Shown here piece by piece: positions 51,192-59,173 of a stretch of DNA of 64,000 nucleotides. The notes beneath the pieces were generated by a model. It made no database searches. It saw only the letters and a program-made list of their open reading frames with translations, and was not told the origin of the DNA. This DNA comes from Mycobacterium parmense. Its GTDB lineage: Bacteria > Actinomycetota > Actinomycetes > Mycobacteriales > Mycobacteriaceae. Position 1 is the first letter of the stretch; each line of letters opens with the position of its first letter. The stretch lies in assembly GCF_010730575.1 (NCBI RefSeq), contig NZ_AP022614.1, positions 4,774,001 through 4,838,000 on the forward strand. The letters run 5' to 3'. A program made the position numbers and the translations under genes.

Positions 51192-51356
51192 TTACGTGTC
51201 GAGCTTCGCCGGCCCAATACCAAGCATGGACAGGAACACCCGGCACTCGTCGGCGTCGGTCGCGTAGGCCGCGACGACACGTCTGGCCTGGCTGGCGGTG
51301 CTGTCTGCCACCGGTTCGACATCGCCGATCTCGGCAGGATCAGATTTCGTAGCCAT
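51192..51356 (-). CDS. 54-residue conserved protein upstream of otsA (Rv3489-like)
   Basis: 54 residues, MATKSDPAEIGDVEPVADST then ASQARRVVAAYATDADECR and VFLSMLGIGPAKLDT. No function known. Same length as the small gene annotated in the same place in M. tuberculosis (Rv3489), which supports it as real. Stop TAA (51192-51194) abuts the otsA ATG (51191). A possible leader or regulator of OtsA, but no evidence beyond position. No signal peptide or membrane segment. Confidence 0.8.
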   Translation of the reverse strand: MATKSDPAEIGDVEPVADSTASQARRVVAAYATDADECRVFLSMLGIGPAKLDT

Positions 51357-51449
51357 GAGTCAACTGTAGGCGAAGCCCGTGTCCACCCGCAGGCGTCCCA
51401 CTTCGGACGACGACGCCGGTCACGCCGGCGGCGCCATAGGCTGAACATC

Positions 51450-52136
51450 GTGGCGGGTGAGGAGTCGGTCTTCGATTTCATCGACGTTGTGGTCGAGCGG
51501 GAGGGCGTGCGGGCGCTCGACGGGCTCACGGCGACGATCCCGGCCCAGGGGGTGACGGCGGTGTTCGGGCCGTCGGGGTCGGGCAAGTCCACGTTGCTTC
51601 GGCTGTGCAATCGGCTCGAGGTGCCGACCAGTGGGCGAGTGATGTTCCGAGGAACCGACATCGTCGAGATCGACCCGCTGGTGCTGCGGCGCCGGGTGGG
51701 CATGTGCTTCCAGCGCCCGACCCCGTTTCCCGGCACGGTGGCCGACAACCTGCGGGCGGCCGACCCGGCGGCTTCCGCGGAGCGGATGAGGGACACGCTG
51801 GCCCGCGTCGCGTTGACGGGATCGTGGCTGGACCGCGACGCCGGAGCGCTGTCGGGAGGGGAGGCACAGCGCATGTGCCTGGCGCGCACGCTGATGGCGC
51901 GGCCCGAGGTGTTGCTGCTCGACGAACCCACGTCGGCGGTGGATGCCGAAGCGGCCGAGGTAATCGAGCGCGCGGTGCGCGAGCTGGCCGCTGACGGGAT
52001 CCCGGCCCTTTGGGTCTCCCACGACGCGTCGCAGGTCGGGCGGGCCGCCGACCGCGTCCTGCGCGTGCAGCGGGGCCGCAGCCGCGGGTTGGAGCCGACG
52101 GCGCCGCGGCCGGGCGACGGGACGGTGGCGAAATGA
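51450..52136 (+). CDS. ABC transporter ATPase, FetA/YbbL-like
   Basis: 228 residues from GTG 51450. ABC ATPase: Walker A GPSGSGKSTL near 40-49, Q-loop CFQRPTPF, signature LSGGEAQRMCLARTL, Walker B VLLLDEPTSAVDAEA and H-loop WVSHDASQ. Coupled by four-base overlap to the FetB-like permease at 52133, so the two form a half-size exporter. In E. coli FetAB exports iron; the ATPase has also been annotated as phosphate-type by similarity. The promoter region (51357-51449, 93 bp, divergent from the otsA leader gene) shows nothing clear. Substrate here is not determined. Confidence 0.84.
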   Translation: MAGEESVFDFIDVVVEREGVRALDGLTATIPAQGVTAVFGPSGSGKSTLLRLCNRLEVPTSGRVMFRGTDIVEIDPLVLRRRVGMCFQRPTPFPGTVADNLRAADPAASAERMRDTLARVALTGSWLDRDAGALSGGEAQRMCLARTLMARPEVLLLDEPTSAVDAEAAEVIERAVRELAADGIPALWVSHDASQVGRAADRVLRVQRGRSRGLEPTAPRPGDGTVAK

Positions 52137-52930
52137 ACGGTCAGGTCGGCTGGGTCGGGCTGGCGGCGTCGCTGGCCCTGGTGGTGCTCGCGGCAGCCAT
52201 TTCGCTGTGGCAGCAGTTGGGCCTGGAGCGTCAGGTGCTGTGGGCGGCGGCCCGTGCGCTGGCCCAGCTGCTGCTGGTCGGCGGGGCGCTCACGCTGCTG
52301 TTCGCGCCCGGCCGGTCGCTGTGGTGGTCGTGGGCGTGGACGGCGGGCATGATCGCCTACGCCGGTGACGTCGCGCACCGGCGCGCGCCGGAGGTGCCGA
52401 GGCTGGCGCCGCTGGCCATCGCCGCGTTCACCGCCGCGGCGGTGGTCACCCTTGGCGTGATCTTCGGGCTGCGGGTGTTCCCGCTGCAGGCGCGGACGCT
52501 GGTGCCCATCGCCGGGATGATGATCGGGAACTCGATGACGGCGATGGTGCTGGTCGCCCGGCGGTTGGTCGACGAGCTGCGCGACAAGCGCGACGAGGTC
52601 GAGGCGCGCCTGGCCCTCGGCCAGCCGTCCCGCCAGGCCGCGGCACCCTATCTGCGAATAGCGTTGCGCTCGGCGATATCTCCTCAAATCGAGACCACGA
52701 AGGCCACCGGGCTGGTATTCCTCCCGGGCGCCATGACCGGCCTCATCCTGGCGGGCGTGCACCCGGTGCAGGCCGTGCTCGTGCAGGCCGTCGTCATGTT
52801 CCTGATCCTGGGGTCGGTCGCGGCCACCACCGTGGTGGTGGCGCTCGGCCTGGTCCGCCTGGTGTTCACCCGCGACCACCGGCTATTGCCGCTCGGCCGG
52901 CGGCGCGACCGCGCCGGCTCGCGCCGCTGA
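52133..52930 (+). CDS. ABC transporter permease, FetB/YbbM (UPF0014) family
   Basis: 265 residues, hydrophobic with about seven membrane segments (VGLAASLALVVLAAAISLW, ALAQLLLVGGALTLLF, LAIAAFTAAAVVTLGVIFGL, LVFLPGAMTGLILAGVHPV and others). The motif PIAGMMIGNSMTAMVL and the downstream RSAISPQIETTKATGLVFLPG are the UPF0014 signature. Works with the upstream ATPase. Ends with a basic cytosolic tail (RRDRAGSRR). ATG 52133 overlaps the ATPase stop (ATGA). The 89 bp after it hold an inverted repeat upstream of the next gene. Confidence 0.85.
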   Translation: MNGQVGWVGLAASLALVVLAAAISLWQQLGLERQVLWAAARALAQLLLVGGALTLLFAPGRSLWWSWAWTAGMIAYAGDVAHRRAPEVPRLAPLAIAAFTAAAVVTLGVIFGLRVFPLQARTLVPIAGMMIGNSMTAMVLVARRLVDELRDKRDEVEARLALGQPSRQAAAPYLRIALRSAISPQIETTKATGLVFLPGAMTGLILAGVHPVQAVLVQAVVMFLILGSVAATTVVVALGLVRLVFTRDHRLLPLGRRRDRAGSRR

Positions 52931-52957
52931 CGGGCCGCCGACCCTGCGCGGGCCCGG

Positions 52958-52981
52958 TTACACACTGGCCGTAATGTGTAA
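52958..52981. promoter_or_regulatory. Inverted repeat upstream of the hydratase gene
   Basis: Perfect 7-bp arms TTACACA (52958-52964) and TGTGTAA (52975-52981) around a 10-bp centre, 38 bp before the start at 53020. This spacing suits a TetR- or FadR-type dimeric repressor. No family assignment. Confidence 0.55.
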
Positions 52982-53019
52982 ACGGGTCTGACCTGACAAC
53001 CGATGCGAGGTGGGCTGCA

Positions 53020-53955
53020 ATGACACTTTCCGAGCAAGCCGACGCGAAAGCGGGCGGCGCCGACGCCGAGGGCCTGGTGAGCTACGAGACCCTCGACGAC
53101 GGCCGCGTCGCCCGGATCTGGCTCAACCGTCCCGAGTCCCACAACGCGCAGAGCCGCGGCCTGCTGGTGCAGCTCGACGAGGCATTCCTGCGGGCTGAGG
53201 CAGACGACGGCGTCCGGGTGGTGATCCTGGCCGCGCGCGGCCGCAACTTCTCCGCCGGCCACGACCTGGGCTCCGAATTGGCTCTCGCCGAGCGGCAGCC
53301 CGGGCCCGGCCAGCACCCGACCTTCCGGATCAACGGCGCCACCCGCGATCCCGTGGCGGAGAAGACCTACCTGCAGGAGTGGCACTACTTTTTCCAAAAC
53401 ACCTGCCGCTGGCGCGATCTGCGCAAGATCACCATCGCCCAGGTGCAGGGCAACGCGATCTCGGCGGGCCTGATGCTGATCTGGGCGTGCGACCTCATCG
53501 TGGCCGCCGACAACGCGAAGTTCAGCGACGTGGTGGCGGTGCGCATGGGCATGCCGGGCGTCGAATACTACGCTCACCCTTGGGAATTCGGCCCTCGCAA
53601 GGCCAAGGAGCTGCTGCTGACCGGGGATGCGCTCGACGCCGACGAGGCCTACCGGCTGGGCATGGTGTCCAAGGTCTTCCCCGTCGACGAATTAGCGGAC
53701 AAGACATTGGAATTCGCGCGGCGTATTGCCGACCGGCCGACGATGGCGGCGCTGCTGGTGAAGGATTCGGTGAACGCCGCCTCCGACGCGATGGGGTTCA
53801 CCGAGGCGCTGCGGCACGCTTTCCACATCCACGAGCTCGGGCACGCGCACTGGGCGGCCCACAACGAGAACCGCTACCCGGTGGGCCTGCCGCCCGACGT
53901 CGAGGACTGGCGCAACGCCAAGCCGACGAAGCTGGCGACCCGCGACACCCCGTAG
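53020..53955 (+). CDS. Enoyl-CoA hydratase/isomerase family protein
   Basis: 311 residues, longer than a typical crotonase (about 260) through an N-terminal Ala/Gly extension and an inserted segment (LGSELALAERQPGPGQHPT). Crotonase signatures: LNRPESHNAQSRGLL, NFSAGHDLGSEL (first oxyanion strand) and QGNAISAGLMLIWACDLIVAAD (second glycine), and GVEYYAHPWEFG near the active-site region. The extension and the His/Trp-rich C-terminus HAHWAAHNENRYPVG set it apart from EchA19. Substrate unknown. ATG 53020 has GAGGTGGGC ten bases upstream. An inverted repeat at 52958 may control it. It lies 225 bp upstream of a KstR-box-controlled SDR pair. Confidence 0.84.
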   Translation: MTLSEQADAKAGGADAEGLVSYETLDDGRVARIWLNRPESHNAQSRGLLVQLDEAFLRAEADDGVRVVILAARGRNFSAGHDLGSELALAERQPGPGQHPTFRINGATRDPVAEKTYLQEWHYFFQNTCRWRDLRKITIAQVQGNAISAGLMLIWACDLIVAADNAKFSDVVAVRMGMPGVEYYAHPWEFGPRKAKELLLTGDALDADEAYRLGMVSKVFPVDELADKTLEFARRIADRPTMAALLVKDSVNAASDAMGFTEALRHAFHIHELGHAHWAAHNENRYPVGLPPDVEDWRNAKPTKLATRDTP

Positions 53956-54144
53956 TCGCAGTCGGTGCGCTCACCGACGCCGGTGCAGCCCACCGGTCAC
54001 TGAGGGAGCGGGCACCGGGCCGGCCGCCTTGCGGCCGACAAACGCGGTGCTGACGCGGGGTTTGCGGCTGCCGCGGGGAGACGTGCAGACCGGTCACCTC
54101 CGTTGTCGGAGGCCATCGTGACGGGTGTCACGGCTGCCCTATGC

Positions 54145-54158
54145 TAGAACCTGTTTCA
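54145..54158. promoter_or_regulatory. KstR-like operator upstream of two SDR genes
   Basis: TAGAACCTGTTTCA matches TnnAACnnGTTnnA at every defined position. It ends 21 bp before the GTG at 54180. It is the only such site outside the steroid cluster seen in the window. The rest of the 224-bp gap (53956-54179) shows no other element I can call. Confidence 0.7.
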
Positions 54159-54179
54159 GTTTTGGCGTTAGGGGATTGC

Positions 54180-55007
54180 GTGCAGCTTTCTTTCGAGAAC
54201 CGGACGTACCTGGTCACCGGTGGTGGCAGCGGAATCGGCAAGGGCGTCGCGGCCGGACTCGTCGCTGCGGGCGCCAACGTCATGATCGTCGGGCGCAACG
54301 CCGACCGGCTGGCCGGCGCCGCCGAGGAGCTCGAGGCGCGCGGGCCCGGGCACATTCGCTACGAGCCCGCCGACGTCACCAACGAGGACGAAGCCACCCG
54401 CGCGGTGGACGCCGCGACGGCCTGGCACGGGCAACTGCACGGCGCGGTGCACTGCGCGGGCGGATCCGAGACAATCGGGCCGATCACCCAGATCGACTCG
54501 GAGGCGTGGCGGCGCACCGTCGACCTCAACGTCAACGGCACCATGTACGTGCTCAAGCACGTCGCACGCGAGCTGGTCCGCGGTGGTGGTGGCTCCTTCG
54601 TCGGCATCTCGTCGATCGCGGCTAGCAACACCCACCGCTGGTTCGGCGCTTACGGGGTCAGCAAATCGGCCGTCGACCACATGATGCAGCTGGCCGCCGA
54701 CGAGCTGGGCGCGTCGTGGGTGCGGGTCAACAGCATCCGGCCCGGCCTGATCCGCACCGACCTCGTGGCGCCGGTGTTCGCCCTGCCGGAGCTGAGCGCG
54801 GACTACGCGCAGTGCACCCCCCTGCCGCGGCCCGGTGAAGTCGAAGACGTCGCCAACCTGGCGATGTTCCTGCTCAGCGACGCAGCCTGCTACATCACCG
54901 GGCAGGTCATCAACGTCGACGGTGGCCTGATGCTGCGCCGCGGCCCCGATTATTCGGCCATGCTGGAGCCCGCGTTCGGCGCCGAGGGGCTGCGTGGGGT
55001 GGTGTGA
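54180..55007 (+). CDS. SDR-family oxidoreductase 1 of a pair, KstR-box associated
   Basis: 275 residues from GTG 54180 (MQLSFENRTYLVTGGGSGIG). Classical SDR: TGGGSGIGKG near 13-22, catalytic YGVSKSAVDH with Tyr/Lys near 158, C-terminal GQVINVDGGLML. TTAGGGGA lies about seven bases upstream of the GTG as ribosome binding site; an in-frame start at 54141 would begin inside the operator and is rejected. Strand order after the second strand is VGRNADRL, with Arg suggesting NADP preference. The substrate is unknown; the KstR-like site suggests a steroid or related lipid. Followed by a second SDR after four bases. Confidence 0.83.
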   Translation: MQLSFENRTYLVTGGGSGIGKGVAAGLVAAGANVMIVGRNADRLAGAAEELEARGPGHIRYEPADVTNEDEATRAVDAATAWHGQLHGAVHCAGGSETIGPITQIDSEAWRRTVDLNVNGTMYVLKHVARELVRGGGGSFVGISSIAASNTHRWFGAYGVSKSAVDHMMQLAADELGASWVRVNSIRPGLIRTDLVAPVFALPELSADYAQCTPLPRPGEVEDVANLAMFLLSDAACYITGQVINVDGGLMLRRGPDYSAMLEPAFGAEGLRGVV

Positions 55008-55011
55008 GCAC

Positions 55012-55815
55012 ATGCAAGCTGCGATGACGCGACTCGAAGGCAAGCGCATCCTGGTGACCGGCGCCGCGTCCGGCATCGGTCAGGCCACCGCGCTGCGGTT
55101 GCTGGACGAAGGTGCCGCGGTGGTGGGCGCCGATGTCGCGGCCGACGGCCTGGCCAAGACTCAGGCGCGGGCAGACGAAAACGGGACCGGTGACCGGCTC
55201 ACCACCCGCGAGATGAACGTCGCCGACGAACGCTCCGTGATCGACGGCGTCTCGTGGGCCGTCGAGACACTTGGCGGACTGGATTCGCTGGTCAACGCCG
55301 CCGGAGTCCTGCGCGCCGCCCACACCCACGAGACCAGCCTGGAGCTGTGGAGCCAGATCGTCGGCATCAACCTCACCGGCACCTTCCTGGTGGTCCGCGA
55401 GGCGCTCCCAGCGCTGCTGGCCAACGCGCGCAGCGCCGTCGTGAACTTCAGCTCCACCTCGGCGTCGTTCGCCCACCCGTACATGGCGGCCTACGCGGCG
55501 AGCAAGGGCGGCATCCAGGCGTTCACCCATTCCCTGGCGCTGGAATACGCGCGTGAGGGGCTGCGCGCGGTGTGCGTGGCGCCGGGCAGCATCAAGTCCG
55601 GGATCACCGATGCGACAGGCGGCTTGATCCCCAAAGATGCGGACTGGTCGCTGTTTTCGAGGCTGATGCCGATCCTGCCCACCACCGTGGAGTCCAGCGG
55701 AACGGGCATGGCCGATCCCTCGGTGGTTGCCGGGGTGATCGCCATGCTGGTGTCCGAGGACGGCGCGTTCATCACCGGCACCGAGATACGCATCGACGGC
55801 GGCACCCACGCCTGA
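55012..55815 (+). CDS. SDR-family oxidoreductase 2 of a pair
   Basis: 267 residues from ATG 55012; ATG 55024 is an alternative giving MTRLEGKRILV. Classical SDR: TGAASGIGQATA near 17-28, NAAGV near 96, catalytic YMAAYAASKGG with Tyr/Lys near 159-163, and the C-terminal TGTEIRIDGGTHA. After the second strand it reads VGADVAADGL, with Asp suggesting NAD preference, the opposite cofactor to its neighbour. The pair could act in sequence on one substrate. Lies four bases after the first SDR. Ends before a 35-bp tandem repeat. Confidence 0.83.
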   Translation: MQAAMTRLEGKRILVTGAASGIGQATALRLLDEGAAVVGADVAADGLAKTQARADENGTGDRLTTREMNVADERSVIDGVSWAVETLGGLDSLVNAAGVLRAAHTHETSLELWSQIVGINLTGTFLVVREALPALLANARSAVVNFSSTSASFAHPYMAAYAASKGGIQAFTHSLALEYAREGLRAVCVAPGSIKSGITDATGGLIPKDADWSLFSRLMPILPTTVESSGTGMADPSVVAGVIAMLVSEDGAFITGTEIRIDGGTHA

Positions 55816-55823
55816 CGCGACCC

Positions 55824-55893
55824 GCTTCGCCCGGCTTCGCCGCGCTTGCGATCGCCGCGCTTCGCCCGGCTTCGCCGCGCTTGCGATCGCCGC
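55824..55893. repeat. 35-bp tandem duplication
   Basis: Two perfect head-to-tail copies (55824-55858 and 55859-55893) each beginning GCTTCGCCCGGCTTCG and ending GCGATCGCCGC. The block fills the gap between the SDR pair and the convergent CpsA-like gene; the last base of the second copy is the first base of the CpsA stop codon complement. Confidence 0.85.
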
Positions 55894-57518
55894 TAGTTCA
55901 CGCAGGGCACCCCGCCACCGTCGATCGGCTTTCCCTGATCGGGCGTCGGATAGGTGGTCGTGGCGTCGTAGCCGTAGCCGTATTGGCTCGACTTGCCGCT
56001 GGCAGTGGTGGTGGTCGTCGTCGTGGTGGTCGTGTCGTCCACCGTGCTGTCGTCCGGGGGCGGCATCGCGAAGTTGGTGTCGACGGTGATCCGGATGTGA
56101 CCTGCCTGGATACTCGGATCGGGTTGGATCGGGGCGTCCATGCCCAGCATCGCGGCGAGGTTCTTGGCGTCGGTCTGCGCGCCGGCGCCGTACGCGATCG
56201 AGGTCGTCTTGGGTTCGCCGGACTCGCGATCGCGGACCTGGCCCGCGGTGTACCCGCGATTCTTCAGTGCGCGGGACACCTCGGTGGCCATCCCGCTGAT
56301 GCTGCCCGAGTTGATCACGTCGACGACGGTCGACGGGCTCGGCTTGGCCGCCGTGGTGGCCGCGGTGGTGCTCGGCGAGACGGACCCGATCGCGGTGGCC
56401 ACCTCCGCCTTGATCGCCGACGGGTCGACGATGTTGACGTCCTGGCCGTCGATGTTGTCGTAACGCACCACCGGCAGCGTTCGGAATTCGATGTTCCCGC
56501 CGGTCAGCGCCCCCAGGCGCTGGATCATGTCGTCGTTCCAGCCCGCCGACAGCACCAGGTCCCGGCGTGCCACCGCCATCAGGCTCTTGAGCTTGTCGAG
56601 GTTGGTGAAGGTGCCCGACGCCTGCAGCTCCTGCATGACGGAGGAGATGAACGCCTGCTGGCGATGGGTGCGGTCGAGGTCCCCGTTGTCCAACTCGTGA
56701 CGCTGCCGGACGAACGCGAGCGCCTGTGCGGCGTCGAGGCGCTGCCGCCCGGCCGGGAAGTCGGCGCCGGAATAGGAGTCGTACACGGCGTGGTTCAGGC
56801 AGACCTCGACACCGCCCAGCGTCTGGGCCAGGTCGTAGAAGCCCGCCAGGTTGACCTCGGCAAAGTAGTCGATCGGGACGCCGGTCAGGTTGCGCACCGC
56901 GCGCAGGGTTGCCGCCCGGCCGGCCTCGCGGCCCTTGGTCTCGAGCTCCTTCTGATCGCTGACACCCTGATTGATCAATTTCTGCGCCACGTATTGCTTG
57001 GTCAGCCCATACGCCTCTTTGATCTTGATGTGGTTGTAGCCCGGCACGCCGTTGAAGGCGACCCAGTCGTCGCGAGGAATGGAGAACGCGACCACTTTGT
57101 CGTCGGCGCTGACGTGCACCAGGATCAGCGTGTTGGTGTTGTAGCCGCCGTCGTCTGAATCGCCGGCGTGCAGGTGCTTGAGGATGGACCACGGCAGGTC
57201 GTTGCCGTCCTGGTCTTTGCGGGAGTCCAAGCCGATGAGCAGGATGTTCATGTTGTCGCCGCTGGACCGTGGGTCCTCGGGCCGCAGGGCTTCGGAAACC
57301 GTGATGCCACCCAGCGCGCCGTGAGCCACGTAATATCCGGCGGCGGTCATCAGCACCGCGCCCACCGAGACCAGCGCCATGAAGCTGCGCGCCAGCCCCT
57401 TGCGCAGGCGGGAGGGCTTCCGAACGGCTCGATGGCGGTGGTGCGCACCGCCGGCTCGCGCCATCACCGACTCCAGCTCGCACCCAGCGCACCACCGGGC
57501 GCCGGGCCGGCGCTGCAT
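55893..57518 (-). CDS. cpsA: LytR-CpsA-Psr (LCP) family protein CpsA-like
   Basis: 541 residues from ATG 57518, homologous to Rv3484 (512). LCP phosphotransferase: cytosolic basic N-terminus, one membrane helix (SFMALVSVGAVLMTAAGYYVAHG), the LCP catalytic domain (about 90-300, NTNTLILVHVSADD... RDDWV... with the pyrophosphate-binding arginines in ALAFVRQRHEL and LDRTHRQQAF), and a LytR_C domain (about 385-480). Near the C-terminus is a run of ten Thr. LCP proteins attach arabinogalactan to peptidoglycan; CpsA of M. tuberculosis also blocks host LC3-associated phagocytosis. Start uncertain; ATG 57464 (MARAGGAHH) is also possible. Confidence 0.88.
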   Translation of the reverse strand: MQRRPGARWCAGCELESVMARAGGAHHRHRAVRKPSRLRKGLARSFMALVSVGAVLMTAAGYYVAHGALGGITVSEALRPEDPRSSGDNMNILLIGLDSRKDQDGNDLPWSILKHLHAGDSDDGGYNTNTLILVHVSADDKVVAFSIPRDDWVAFNGVPGYNHIKIKEAYGLTKQYVAQKLINQGVSDQKELETKGREAGRAATLRAVRNLTGVPIDYFAEVNLAGFYDLAQTLGGVEVCLNHAVYDSYSGADFPAGRQRLDAAQALAFVRQRHELDNGDLDRTHRQQAFISSVMQELQASGTFTNLDKLKSLMAVARRDLVLSAGWNDDMIQRLGALTGGNIEFRTLPVVRYDNIDGQDVNIVDPSAIKAEVATAIGSVSPSTTAATTAAKPSPSTVVDVINSGSISGMATEVSRALKNRGYTAGQVRDRESGEPKTTSIAYGAGAQTDAKNLAAMLGMDAPIQPDPSIQAGHIRITVDTNFAMPPPDDSTVDDTTTTTTTTTTASGKSSQYGYGYDATTTYPTPDQGKPIDGGGVPCVN

Positions 57519-57729
57519 GGCGACGTCGCTCGGAACATGGTGTCAAGTATGCGTTAGCCCGGGGTGTGGGTCGTATTCGAAGCACAGATGTGGCCTTGGT
57601 CACTGCGGTGTGGCCGCAACTGTTAGCCCGTGTTTATCGATTCCTCGCCCGACTTGTAATAAACGCGGATGTTGGCGCCGGTGAGAAGCGCACCGCTTGG
57701 CCGCTTCCGCGCAGTAGGGTCTCACAGCT

Positions 57730-58869
57730 ATGACCACAGCAAACCCGGGTGAGGCACGGACCCGAGTGGAGGTACTGGGCAACATCGGGCCCAACTGGTT
57801 CGCATCGGTTATGGGAACGGGCATCGTGGCCACCGCCGGCGCCGGCCTGCCCATCCGTGTGGTGGGGCTGCACGTGTTCACCGAGGCCGTGTGGGTGATC
57901 GCCGCGGTCCTGCTGGTGGTGCTGATCGTCGTGGTCGGCGGCCACTGGCTGCGCCACCCCACCGTCGCCCGCACCCATGCCCGCAACCCGCAGATGGCCC
58001 ACTTCTACGGCGCCGCGCCCATGGCGTTGCTGACGGTCGGCGCGGGCGCGGTGCTGGTCGGGCGGAATCTCATGGGCGAGCGCATCGCCGTCGACCTCGA
58101 CTGGGTGCTGTGGTCCTGCGGCACCCTCGGCGGCCTGTTCACCGCGGTCAGCATTCCCTTCTTCATGTTCACCCAGCACGACGTCGAGCCCGACGCAGCA
58201 TTCGGCGGATGGTTGATGCCGGTGGTGCCGCCCATGGTCTCGGCCGCGACGGGGGCGCTGCTGCTGCCGCACCTGGCCGCGGGCGCCGCACGCGCGACGA
58301 TGCTGTACGGGTGTTACGCGATGTTCGGGCTGTCGTTGGTGGCTTCGTTGAACGTCATCTCGATGATCTGGACGCGCCTGACCATGTACGGCACCTCCGG
58401 GTCCGCACGCGTGCCCACGCTGTGGATCGTGCTGGGGCCGCTCGGCCAGTCCATCACCGCTGTGGGACTTCTCGGTGCCGGCGCGAGGCTCGCGGTCGAC
58501 CGCCGGATCGCCGAGGAAATGGACGCGTTCGCAATCCTGTACGGGGTTCCGGTGTGGGGCTTCGCCGTGCTGTGGATCGCGTTGGCGACGTCGCTGACGG
58601 TGCGCACCCTGCGGCGCGGGATGCCCTTCGCGCTGACGTGGTGGAGCCTGACGTTCCCGGTGGGAACGTTCGTCACGGGCACCTCGCAGCTCGCCGCCCA
58701 CACCCACCTCGGCGCGTTCGCGGTGGCCGCCGTCGTCGCCTACGCCGGTCTGCTGCTCACCTGGTTGCTGGTGGCCGTCCGCACCGCTCGCGGCAGTGTG
58801 CGCGGCGGCCTGCTCACGCTGCCGCCGAGCGCGGCGCCGGTCAAGGCCAGCAAGGATCGGGTCCGCTGA
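57730..58869 (+). CDS. TDT-family (TehA/SLAC1-like) membrane transporter
   Basis: 379 residues, hydrophobic with about ten membrane helices, opening NIGPNWFASVMGTGIVATAG, the family N-terminal signature. Further segments WVIAAVLLVVLIVVVGG, YGAAPMALLTVGAGAVLVG, LWSCGTLGGLFTAVSIPFFMF, and HTHLGAFAVAAVVAYAG. The TDT family covers tellurite-resistance/dicarboxylate carriers, SLAC1 anion channels and sulfite exporters; the substrate here is not determined. Divergent from cpsA across 211 bp (57519-57729), which shows no clear promoter signature. Ends in a basic tail. Confidence 0.83.
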   Translation: MTTANPGEARTRVEVLGNIGPNWFASVMGTGIVATAGAGLPIRVVGLHVFTEAVWVIAAVLLVVLIVVVGGHWLRHPTVARTHARNPQMAHFYGAAPMALLTVGAGAVLVGRNLMGERIAVDLDWVLWSCGTLGGLFTAVSIPFFMFTQHDVEPDAAFGGWLMPVVPPMVSAATGALLLPHLAAGAARATMLYGCYAMFGLSLVASLNVISMIWTRLTMYGTSGSARVPTLWIVLGPLGQSITAVGLLGAGARLAVDRRIAEEMDAFAILYGVPVWGFAVLWIALATSLTVRTLRRGMPFALTWWSLTFPVGTFVTGTSQLAAHTHLGAFAVAAVVAYAGLLLTWLLVAVRTARGSVRGGLLTLPPSAAPVKASKDRVR

Positions 58870-58970
58870 GGATCGGGCGACGTTTCGATTCACCGCTGCG
58901 GCGGGTAGGCCTCCTGGAGCCGCCGGACGGCTGAGCACGGCCGGGCCGCCACCGAGCAGGAGGAATGTGC

Positions 58971-59123
58971 ATGCGCGCCGAGGAAGGCAACGAATCCGTC
59001 CAGGACTACGCCGAAGACAGTCGCCAGACCCTCGGCAAGATCAGGGAATCGCAGCGGGCGGGCGGCCGGCTGGGCGACATCGCCCGGCGATTCGCCAGGG
59101 CGTGGCGCGGCGCCCGGCGGTAG
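58971..59123 (+). CDS. Small 50-residue basic protein
   Basis: MRAEEGNESVQDYAEDSRQT then LGKIRESQRAGGRLGDIARR and FARAWRGARR; 50 residues, acidic first half and very basic C-terminus (six Arg in the last ten). CAGGAGG sits seven bases before the ATG, a strong ribosome binding site, which is the main evidence; ATG 58965 in frame is too close to it. No match to a known family that I recognise. It lies between the TDT transporter and an alpha/beta hydrolase on the same strand. Confidence 0.6.
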   Translation: MRAEEGNESVQDYAEDSRQTLGKIRESQRAGGRLGDIARRFARAWRGARR

Positions 59124-59173
59124 TAGCCGGCTGCCGGGCCCGGCGGGGGCGCTGGGGGCCTTAATATCACCTG

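Noticed and set aside
49716-51449. Long plus-strand open frame opposite otsA, joined in frame to the ABC ATPase
   Set aside because: The part before 51450 is antisense to otsA and its leader gene; only the region from the GTG at 51450 has ABC ATPase motifs.
54910-57603. 897-residue minus-strand frame across the SDR pair and CpsA
   Set aside because: Shadow of the true CpsA frame and antisense to the SDR genes; low-complexity and without motifs.
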